DNA from: Lachnospiraceae bacterium UBA3845
GTDB lineage: Bacteria; Bacillota; Clostridia; Lachnospirales; Lachnospiraceae
NCBI GenBank assembly: GCA_002392705.1
Contig: DGHP01000141.1
Span: forward strand, 751-10,736
Reading direction: 5' to 3'
DNA: 9,986 nt
Part shown: one piece after another, positions 1-5,527 of the stretch
Numbering within the stretch: position 1 is the stretch's first letter
Layout of the letters: every line of letters starts with the position of its first letter
The notes under the pieces: model-generated
Seen by the model: only the letters and a program-made list of their open reading frames with translations
The model's database searches: none
Told to the model about the DNA's origin: nothing
Program-made: the position numbers and the translations under genes

Positions 1-276
1 ATCTCCATCAAGGATACCCGCGGAATCATCGACGCGATCCTGAACGGCGCCATCAATAAGGCTCCGACCAAGAAGATCCCGTACTTCAACTTCGAGGTTC
101 CGACAGAACTGGAAGGCGTTGCGACAGAGATTCTGGATCCGCGCGATACCTACGCGAACGCTGCGGACTGGGATGAGAAGGCTAAGGATCTTGCTCAGAG
201 ATTCATCAAGAACTTTGTCAAGTATGAGAGCAACGAAGCAGGCAAGGCCCTCGTGGCAGCAGGCCCGCAGCTTTGA
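1..276 (+). CDS. pckA: Phosphoenolpyruvate carboxykinase (ATP), C-terminal part
   Basis: The window opens inside this gene, in frame from base 1, and shows the last 91 residues before a TGA stop. The family converts oxaloacetate and ATP to phosphoenolpyruvate, ADP and CO2 in the cytosol. This is the committing step of gluconeogenesis; in many anaerobes it runs in reverse to fix CO2 and make ATP. The visible tail matches the end of bacterial ATP-type PEPCK closely: it begins [16 protein letters not shown], continues with a [18 protein letters not shown] segment and ends in ALVAAGPQL, which E. coli PckA shares almost residue for residue. The family is usually about 530-540 residues, so most of the protein, including the nucleotide and metal sites, lies upstream. 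A strong terminator follows 38 bases after the stop, so glgX is not co-transcribed by default. Confidence 0.96.
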   Translation: MSIKDTRGIIDAILNGAINKAPTKKIPYFNFEVPTELEGVATEILDPRDTYANAADWDEKAKDLAQRFIKNFVKYESNEAGKALVAAGPQL

Positions 277-314
277 TCCGGATGTCTTTGTTCTGACAGT
301 ATCTGAATAGTACG

Positions 315-348
315 AAATGCCGCAGACATATAAGCCTGCGGCATTTTT
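315..348 (+). terminator. Intrinsic terminator of pckA
   Basis: A perfect 11-bp stem (AAATGCCGCAG at 315-325 with its complement at 336-346) encloses a 10-base loop and runs into five T's at 344-348. The GC-rich stem followed by a U-tract just after the pckA stop is a textbook rho-independent terminator. Confidence 0.93.
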
Positions 349-381
349 ACCTTTATGGCGTTACGATTCACGGCTATTTTG

Positions 382-505
382 AAATCAGGTTCCGGCTTGT
401 CGTGCTTGCAGGAGAATCAGGTTCTGATTTTAAATAAGGCCTGCGAAGCAGGAACTCTATGGCAGCTTTCGTCTTTCGAAAAGTCTCAGCGAGGGAACCT
501 GATTT
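382..505. repeat. 124-bp palindromic element with 12-bp terminal inverted repeats
   Basis: The ends are a perfect 12-bp inverted repeat (AAATCAGGTTCC at 382-393, GGAACCTGATTT at 494-505). A third copy of the core, AATCAGGTTC, lies at 415-424 and is part of its own hairpin (AATCAG, loop GTT, CTGATT, 415-429). Further small hairpins follow: CCTGC-GAA-GCAGG at about 440-452 and TTTCG-TCTTT-CGAAA at about 468-480. The layout resembles a dispersed extragenic palindrome or a small non-autonomous element. I see no target-site duplication and no transposase. No convincing coding potential is visible either. Whether it is repeated elsewhere cannot be seen from this window. Confidence 0.6.
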
Positions 506-506
506 G

Positions 507-515
507 TGATATACT
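507..515 (+). promoter_or_regulatory. Extended -10 promoter for glgX
   Basis: TGATATACT (TG, one base, then TATACT) matches an extended -10 with five of six consensus bases in the hexamer. No good -35 is visible at the usual distance, as is common for extended -10 promoters. A start near 522 would give a leader of about 40 bases before glgX. The site begins two bases past the inverted-repeat element. Confidence 0.5.
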
Positions 516-561
516 GAAAATTACACTGACAGAAAATGACTGAATTAACGGAACAGGTGCG

Positions 562-2682
562 ATGGACGATATCAATAATTTTCCAAGTATAGTGGACGAT
601 ATGCGAAGACCGAGGGACAGCGTGGCCGGTTACGCTGTCTGCATGGGCCTGTGCGAGATGAACGGCGCGACCGCTATGGGCTATGGGGGCGCGGTCAATT
701 TCACAGTGCATTCCAGCGGTGCCACAGCGGTGGAACTGCTGCTTTTTGACCGGGACGAACAGGAACCCTACGCGGTGATTCCCTTTCCGGACAGATACCG
801 GATCGGGGATGTCTGGACCATGATCGTGTTCGGACTCGATATCTCCCGCTTTGAGTATGCCTACCGGGTGGACGGACCCTATTGTCCCGAGAAAGGCCAG
901 CTGTTTGACAAAAGGCATGTACTTCTGGATATGTATGCGAAAGCTGTGACTTCCTGCAGGCACTGGGGACAGCCGCAGCCGAAGGACAAAGCTTACCATG
1001 CCAGGGTTGTGCGCAGGTCCTATGAATGGGCGGACCATCTCCACCAGCGGGTGCCCATGGAGGATCTGATCATTTATGAACTTCATGTCAGAGGTTTTAC
1101 CATGGGCCGGAATTCCGGCGTATCCGCTCCGGGAACCTTCCTGGGACTCAGGGAGAAGATTCCCTACCTCAAATGGCTCGGCATTACGGCTGTGGAGCTG
1201 ATGCCCATCTTTGAGTTTGATGAGATGATGAACGCCCGGGAGTATGAGGGGAAGATGCTCCTTGAATACTGGGGATACAATACGGTCAGCTATTTTGCCC
1301 CGAATGCCAGCTACACTTCGGCAGAGGAATACAACCACGAGGGAAGAGAGCTCCGGCAGCTGATCCAGGCGCTCCATGAGGCGGGGATCCAGGTGATCCT
1401 TGATGTTGTATTCAACCATACGGCGGAGGGGAACGAGGACGGGAAATTTATCTCCTTTAAGGGGTTCGACAACAATATCTACTATATGCTTACGCCGGAA
1501 GGAGATTACTATAACTTTTCAGGCTGCGGCAACACGGTGAACTGCAATCATCCCGTCGTGCAGGAGATGATCGTGGAATGCCTGCATTTCTGGACGGTCA
1601 ATTATCAGATCGACGGTTTTCGTTTTGATCTTGCCAGCATTCTGGGAAGAAATGAGGACGGGTCCCCGATGGAATATCCGCCGCTGGTCCAGCGGCTTGC
1701 CCAGGACCCGCTCCTGGCGGATGTAAAACTGATCGCGGAGGCCTGGGACGCCGGCGGACTCTATCAGGTTGGCAGTTTTCCCGCCTGGAACCGCTGGGCC
1801 GAATGGAACGGCCGCTACCGTGATGATATGCGCTCTTTCCTGAAAGGGGATTACTGGGAAGCTCCTGAAGCGGCCAAGCGGATGATGGGCTCGCCCGATC
1901 TGTATTCCAGGGATGCCTCAGAGCAGGGCAGGAGCCCGCACGGTTATATCGGTTACAACTCCTCCGTGAATTTTCTCAACTGTCACGACGGCTTCACCCT
2001 GTATGACATGTATGCCTACAATGAGAAGCATAATGAGGCGAACGGCTGGGGCAATACGGACGGAGCCAACGATAACCGGAGCTGGAACTGCGGCGTGGAA
2101 GGGCCGAGCGATGATCCCGCGATTGAGAGACTGCGGATGCAGATGGCAAAGAACGCCATGGCGGTCCTTATGATGAGCCGCGGAACGCCGATGTTCCTGG
2201 CCGGAGATGAATTTGCCAACACACAGTTCGGGAACAACAACAGCTACTGCCAGGACAACGAGGTATCCTGGCTCGACTGGAACTACTGCGATAAGAACCG
2301 GAATATCCTGGAATTTACCAGGGACGTGATCGCCTTCCGCATGGCGCACCCCTGTATCAGACGGGACCTGAAGACGGCGCGCTGCGGCTTCCCGAACATG
2401 TCCGTACACGCGGGGACGCCCTGGAACGCACTGGTTACCAAGGAGACAAAGGCATTTTATATTATCTATGCCGGCTATGATGAAAATACCAGGACGGATG
2501 ATATCGTATGCTGTGCGGTCAATGTTTTCTGGGAGCCCGTGGAGATCCTTCTCCCGGATCTGCCTGAATCGAGAAGCTGGCATCTTTACACGTCGACAGG
2601 CGGCGAGGAGAGGGGAATGGCCTGGAAGAAAGTGACCATGCATGCCAGATCCGTCGCCATCCTGACCGCGGACAGATACTGA
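562..2682 (+). CDS. glgX: Glycogen debranching enzyme GlgX (isoamylase type, GH13)
   Basis: A 706-residue cytosolic enzyme that hydrolyses alpha-1,6 branch points of glycogen or its limit dextrin. Residues about 45-125 look like the N-terminal CBM48-type beta-sandwich of the isoamylase group; the GH13 barrel follows. All four GH13 conserved regions are present: DVVFNH (281-286), GFRFDLAS with nucleophile Asp356, LIAEAWDAGG with acid/base Glu393, and NCHDG with transition-state stabiliser Asp476. Length and order are normal for GlgX. The ATG at 562 is the first start after an in-frame TGA at 541; its ribosome site is weak (GGAA about 8 bases upstream, or AGGTG almost touching the start). A later in-frame start at 601 is possible, since the first 20 residues are not conserved-looking. 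It has its own promoter and terminator, so it is probably monocistronic. The natural branch length preference cannot be read from sequence. Confidence 0.94.
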   Translation: MDDINNFPSIVDDMRRPRDSVAGYAVCMGLCEMNGATAMGYGGAVNFTVHSSGATAVELLLFDRDEQEPYAVIPFPDRYRIGDVWTMIVFGLDISRFEYAYRVDGPYCPEKGQLFDKRHVLLDMYAKAVTSCRHWGQPQPKDKAYHARVVRRSYEWADHLHQRVPMEDLIIYELHVRGFTMGRNSGVSAPGTFLGLREKIPYLKWLGITAVELMPIFEFDEMMNAREYEGKMLLEYWGYNTVSYFAPNASYTSAEEYNHEGRELRQLIQALHEAGIQVILDVVFNHTAEGNEDGKFISFKGFDNNIYYMLTPEGDYYNFSGCGNTVNCNHPVVQEMIVECLHFWTVNYQIDGFRFDLASILGRNEDGSPMEYPPLVQRLAQDPLLADVKLIAEAWDAGGLYQVGSFPAWNRWAEWNGRYRDDMRSFLKGDYWEAPEAAKRMMGSPDLYSRDASEQGRSPHGYIGYNSSVNFLNCHDGFTLYDMYAYNEKHNEANGWGNTDGANDNRSWNCGVEGPSDDPAIERLRMQMAKNAMAVLMMSRGTPMFLAGDEFANTQFGNNNSYCQDNEVSWLDWNYCDKNRNILEFTRDVIAFRMAHPCIRRDLKTARCGFPNMSVHAGTPWNALVTKETKAFYIIYAGYDENTRTDDIVCCAVNVFWEPVEILLPDLPESRSWHLYTSTGGEERGMAWKKVTMHARSVAILTADRY

Positions 2683-2709
2683 AAAATGAGAAGACACGGA
2701 TAAGGAAGT

Positions 2710-2744
2710 GCTTCCCCGGAAGGTCCGGGGAAGCGTTGATTTTT
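2710..2744 (+). terminator. Intrinsic terminator of glgX
   Basis: A perfect 11-bp GC-rich stem (GCTTCCCCGGA at 2710-2720 with its complement at 2724-2734) has a 3-base loop. It is followed after a short interruption (GTTGA) by five T's at 2740-2744. It lies 28 bases past the glgX stop. The opposite strand has no T-tract after the stem, so it should not serve mnmA. Confidence 0.85.
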
Positions 2745-2823
2745 GGGGATATCAGATACTGAATTCAGAACAGATCATCCTTTCAAGCCTTCCGCTGCGC
2801 AGCACTGCGATCCGCCGGAGGCA

Positions 2824-2858
2824 CTAAGGAAACACTGATATAATCAGTGTTTCCTTAG
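2824..2858 (-). terminator. Perfect 16-bp hairpin downstream of mnmA, possible terminator or repeat
   Basis: CTAAGGAAACACTGAT (2824-2839) is followed by a 3-base loop and its exact complement (2843-2858). It starts 47 bases beyond the mnmA stop in the convergent glgX-mnmA gap and is the only strong structure there on that side. It lacks a downstream T-tract on either strand, so it is not a canonical intrinsic terminator. It may instead act as a 3' end stabiliser, or be part of a dispersed palindromic repeat together with the GC-rich, dyad-containing segment at 2791-2820. Confidence 0.5.
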
Positions 2859-2905
2859 AAGCAGACCTGAATGGATCCGGGAAGGAAGTACCGGCGGGAG
2901 AGAAG

Positions 2906-4021
2906 CTACAGAATCGTGCCCCCGCCCAGGACCAGATCGCCGTCGTAAAACACCGCCGCCTGCCCGGGGCTGACGGCGCGCTGCGCTTCATCAAAGACTA
3001 CGCGCGCAACAGCGCCCGGCAGAGCCGTGATTATGGCTTCCTGTTCCCGATGCTGGTAGCGGATCCTTACCCGGGCCCTGAAGGATTCACCTTCTTCGGG
3101 CACAGGCCTCTGCCAGACCAGGTTCTTAACAGTCAGTTCCCTGCTGAACAGGGCTTCATTGGGGCCGACTGTGACCGTGTTGGCCTGCATGTCTTTTGAA
3201 AGGACATATACTGACTCCGGCACGGCGAGACCCAGTCCCCTGCGCTGTCCGATGGTGTAATGAACCGCGCCGCGGTGCCGGCCGAGAACGCGGCCGCCGC
3301 GGTCCAGGATGCTGCCCGGCATAAGGCAGGCGGGCAGTTCCTTCTGTGCGCAGAAGCGTTCCGGTTCCATCCGGATCATGCGGGCGATGAAGGAGGCATA
3401 GTCTCCGTCCGGCACGAAACAGATGTCCTGGCTGTCGTGCTTGCGTGCATTTACAAAGCCCTGTTCTTCGGCGATTCTTCTCACATCCTCCGTTTTCTTC
3501 AGCCCGCCCAGCGGAAAAAGGAGACTGGACAGGACCTCCTGTGAGACAGGGTAGAGTACATAACTCTGGTCGCGGCTCAGATCCGCAGCCTTTCTGAGGT
3601 ACCAGCGGCCGTCGAGAAAAAGCCTGCGCGCATAATGGCCGGTCGCGACATAGTCGAATCCGTGTTCCTTCGCCCAGCTGAGCAGACGCCCGAATTTCAG
3701 GCAGCGGTTGCAGTCGATGCAGGGATTCGGGGTATGACCGTCCAGATATTCCTGCACAAAGTGATCCATGACTTCTTCCCGGAAGTTTTCCATGAGATTC
3801 AGGGCAAGATATTCAATTCCGATCCGTCCGGCTACGGCCCGGGCGTCATCCACATCCTTTATGCCGCAGCAGCTGTTCTGCTCCTCAAGCCCGATCCCGG
3901 TATAATCATAAAGACGCATGGTACAGCCTGTGACCTCATAGCCCTGTTCTTTCAGGAGCCAGGCCGCGACTGAAGAGTCCACACCTCCGCTCATCCCAAC
4001 AAGAACCCTGCCTTTGCTCAT
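2906..4021 (-). CDS. mnmA: tRNA-specific 2-thiouridylase MnmA
   Basis: A 371-residue cytosolic enzyme that installs the 2-thio group on U34 of tRNA Lys, Glu and Gln. It adenylates C2 and transfers persulfide sulfur delivered from a cysteine desulfurase. The PP-loop signature SGGVDSS is at residues 11-17. The catalytic cysteine segment NPCIDCNRCLKF has Cys104 at the E. coli Cys102 position, and the second catalytic cysteine is Cys201 in DSQDICFV. The Cys104-Cys201 spacing of 97 equals that of the E. coli pair. The length is typical. The frame stays open far upstream across the glucokinase gene, but the real start is the ATG at 4021 (MSKGRVLVGM). An AAGGGG ribosome site lies 7 bases before it; an ATG two codons earlier (4027) sits only one base from the same site. 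Cys101 replaces the Asp found in E. coli. The gene is transcribed divergently from glucokinase and shows no functional link to its neighbours. Confidence 0.95.
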   Translation of the reverse strand: MSKGRVLVGMSGGVDSSVAAWLLKEQGYEVTGCTMRLYDYTGIGLEEQNSCCGIKDVDDARAVAGRIGIEYLALNLMENFREEVMDHFVQEYLDGHTPNPCIDCNRCLKFGRLLSWAKEHGFDYVATGHYARRLFLDGRWYLRKAADLSRDQSYVLYPVSQEVLSSLLFPLGGLKKTEDVRRIAEEQGFVNARKHDSQDICFVPDGDYASFIARMIRMEPERFCAQKELPACLMPGSILDRGGRVLGRHRGAVHYTIGQRRGLGLAVPESVYVLSKDMQANTVTVGPNEALFSRELTVKNLVWQRPVPEEGESFRARVRIRYQHREQEAIITALPGAVARVVFDEAQRAVSPGQAAVFYDGDLVLGGGTIL

Positions 4022-4073
4022 CCGCATTCCCCTTTCTGTCTGTCCGGACCAGATGCAGTTTCTGTGACCGGCC

Positions 4074-4105
4074 TGCTGCCGGCCTGTTCCCGTTTTCCGG
4101 CAGCA
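4074..4105 (-). promoter_or_regulatory. Stem-loop in the mnmA leader
   Basis: TGCTGCCGG (4074-4082) and CCGGCAGCA (4097-4105) form a perfect 9-bp stem with a 14-base loop. If the promoter call is right, the RNA begins almost exactly at this hairpin, so it could protect the 5' end of the mRNA. No T-tract follows it on the mnmA strand, so it is unlikely to be an attenuator by itself. Confidence 0.4.
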
Positions 4106-4110
4106 AGGGA

Positions 4111-4139
4111 ATGATAACACAGGCACATGTGAAAATCCA
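4111..4139 (-). promoter_or_regulatory. Candidate mnmA promoter
   Basis: On the minus strand, TATCAT (4116-4111) is preceded by TG plus one base, forming an extended -10. A weak -35, TGGATT (4139-4134), lies 17 bases away. A start near 4104 would give a leader of about 83 bases. Confidence 0.4.
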
Positions 4140-4284
4140 GAAAAAGAGACTGTGGCCGTGAATAGTAACAGGCAGCGCAGTATATTTACACGGAAGATTT
4201 CACAGAGAAAAGCCGGAGGATCCGCAGAAAAATATATAGAAGCAGAAAAGAGGTTAAAAAATGTATTTTCTGTTCTCTGATTTC

Positions 4285-4293
4285 TGCTAAAAT
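4285..4293 (+). promoter_or_regulatory. Extended -10 promoter for glucokinase
   Basis: TGCTAAAAT joins TG plus one base to TAAAAT, five of six -10 consensus bases, inside an AT-rich tract. A weak TTTTCT at 4266-4271 lies 16 bases upstream. A 7-bp inverted repeat, ATTTCTG (4280-4286) and CAGAAAT (4300-4306), straddles the -10. Confidence 0.5.
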
Positions 4294-4366
4294 AGATTTC
4301 AGAAATAAAATCCTGCCGGCGCAGTCCTGAGCGGGGACAAAAATCATATGATGAGGAGAATGTGAT

Positions 4367-5317
4367 ATGAAACCGTATATTTTTGGCGTGGATCTGGGTG
4401 GTACGACTGTAAAAATCGGCCTGTTTGAGAATGAGATCCTTCTGGATAAGTGGGAGATTCCCACCAGGACGGAAGAGAACGGCAAATATATCCTCGGGGA
4501 TATCGCGGATTCGATCCTGCTGCAGATGCAGAAGCGCGGTATAACAGCCGATGAGATCCGCGGGGTCGGAATCGATGTTCCCGGTGCTGTTCTGGAGGAC
4601 GGGACGGTCAACCGCTGCGTCAACCTCGGCTGGGGAGTCGTGCGCGCCCATGAGGAACTCACAGAACTGCTGAACGGAATTCCCGTGGAAGTTGCCAACG
4701 ATGCGAACGCCGCGGCGCTCGGCGAGATGTGGAAGGGCGGCGGAAAAGGCTATTCGAACGTGGTTATGGTTACGCTGGGGACCGGTGTCGGCGGCGGCGT
4801 GATCATCAACGGCAAGATCTTCAGCGGCGCTTTCGGAGCCAGCGGGGAACTCGGCCATATGCTGATCAATCCGGACGAGACGGTGCTGTGCGGATGCGGC
4901 AAGAAGGGGCATCTGGAACAGTACACTTCCGCAAACGGAGTGGCGCGTCTTGCGAAAAAGCACCTGGAAGCCAGTGATGAGGATTCCTGCCTGCGCCGGG
5001 AAGAGAATGTTACGTCCAAAGCTGTGTGCGACGGAGCTAAGGCAGGCGACAGGATGTGCATAGAGATCATGGAAGAATTCGGCAGTATCCTCGGCCGCGG
5101 TCTTGCACTGGTTTCCTGCGTGGTTGACCCTGAGATCTACGTGATCGGCGGCGGTATGAGCAAAGCCGGCCCGATGGTGATAGATTATGTGCAGAAGTAT
5201 TATGTCGAGGCAGCGTTCCATGCCTCCACATCGACCCGCTTCGCCCTCGCTGAACTCGGAAATGACGCCGGAATGTACGGCTGCGTGAAGATGGTCCTGG
5301 ACAAGATCGCCGGATAA
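4367..5317 (+). CDS. glk: ROK-family glucokinase
   Basis: A 316-residue cytosolic sugar kinase, most likely ATP:glucose 6-phosphotransferase feeding glycolysis. The N-terminal phosphate loop FGVDLGGTTVKIGLF (6-20) is typical of the ROK family. ANDANAAALGE carries the catalytic base Asp112, and GTGVGGGVIING (138-149) forms the second ATP-side loop. The sugar and zinc region includes GELGH (His164) and CGCGKKGHLEQY (175-186). Family members normally have CxCGxxGC as zinc ligands; here the third cysteine is His182, leaving His164, Cys175, Cys177 and possibly His182. IGGGMSKAG near residue 260 is the usual C-terminal adenosine segment. The start is set by GAGGAG at 4353-4358, 8 bases before the ATG. 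ROK kinases also use N-acetylmannosamine, fructose or allose, so glucose is the best but unproven substrate. No DNA-binding domain is present, so it is not a ROK repressor. Confidence 0.92.
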   Translation: MKPYIFGVDLGGTTVKIGLFENEILLDKWEIPTRTEENGKYILGDIADSILLQMQKRGITADEIRGVGIDVPGAVLEDGTVNRCVNLGWGVVRAHEELTELLNGIPVEVANDANAAALGEMWKGGGKGYSNVVMVTLGTGVGGGVIINGKIFSGAFGASGELGHMLINPDETVLCGCGKKGHLEQYTSANGVARLAKKHLEASDEDSCLRREENVTSKAVCDGAKAGDRMCIEIMEEFGSILGRGLALVSCVVDPEIYVIGGGMSKAGPMVIDYVQKYYVEAAFHASTSTRFALAELGNDAGMYGCVKMVLDKIAG

Positions 5318-5421
5318 AGGGATGGTCTGCGCTGTATGCTGTTCCACTCAGCAGCAAAACTGCCGGGCGGAATACGCGGGCGGCCTGATCTGTGGAGGGC
5401 CGCGAACAGGAACGAATACGG

Positions 5422-5450
5422 GGAGCCGCGTCTGCGGCTCCTTTTCCTTT
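5422..5450 (+). terminator. Intrinsic terminator of glucokinase gene
   Basis: GGAGCCGC (5422-5429) and GCGGCTCC (5434-5441) form a perfect 8-bp stem with a 4-base loop, followed by TTTTCCTTT. The -35 of the uvrB promoter starts two bases past its end. Confidence 0.9.
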
Positions 5451-5451
5451 A

Positions 5452-5479
5452 TTGACAAGCCTTGCAATTATCTTTTAAT
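5452..5479 (+). promoter_or_regulatory. uvrB promoter
   Basis: A perfect -35 TTGACA (5452-5457) and TTTAAT (5474-5479, five of six) are separated by 16 bases. Transcription would start near 5486. No LexA-type GAAC-N4-GTTC box is visible near it. A short dyad, GTTTCTG (5482-5488) and CAGAAAC (5494-5500), overlaps the expected start. Confidence 0.8.
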
Positions 5480-5527
5480 ATGTTTCTGCAGCACAGAAAC
5501 CGGCTCAGGAAAGGGGGATGCTCCGAC

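Larger units (their letters stand above)
4022..4366. other. Divergent intergenic region between mnmA and glucokinase
   Basis: This 345-bp non-coding stretch holds the 5' signals of both genes. On the mnmA side are a leader stem-loop (4074-4105) and a minus-strand promoter candidate (4111-4139). On the glucokinase side are an AT-rich tract from about 4222 to 4310 with an extended -10, and the ribosome site. I see no credible small gene, tRNA or riboswitch in it. The middle part (about 4140-4220) has no feature I can name. Confidence 0.7.

Noticed and set aside
355..543. 62-residue plus-strand open frame across the palindromic element
   Set aside because: It consists mostly of the inverted-repeat arms and hairpins, has no ribosome site, and overlaps the glgX promoter. 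I treat it as non-coding.
563..602. Direct repeat TGGACGATAT at 563-572 and 593-602, in phase at the glgX start
   Set aside because: Ten bases repeated 30 bases apart could be a small duplication, but it encodes a poorly conserved N-terminus and suggests no function beyond an alternative start.
2673..2763. Direct repeat CAGATACTGAA at 2673-2683 and 2753-2763 around the glgX terminator
   Set aside because: Eleven bases, one copy covering the glgX stop codon; without an intervening mobile element or relatives to compare, chance or a minor duplication is sufficient.
4348..4365. Five-codon mini-frame (ATG ATG AGG AGA ATG TGA) overlapping the glucokinase ribosome site
   Set aside because: It is formed by the ribosome site itself and has no ribosome site of its own; most likely coincidental.
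2906..5347. 813-residue minus-strand open frame running through glucokinase into mnmA
   Set aside because: Only the last 371 residues are MnmA. The upstream part is antisense to glucokinase and crosses the promoter region, and a good ribosome site marks the start at 4021. It is not a fusion protein.
5462..5527. N-terminal extension of UvrB from a TTG at 5462
   Set aside because: It would start inside the promoter, before the predicted transcription start, and the family begins at [13 protein letters not shown] sequence with a clear ribosome site before 5528.
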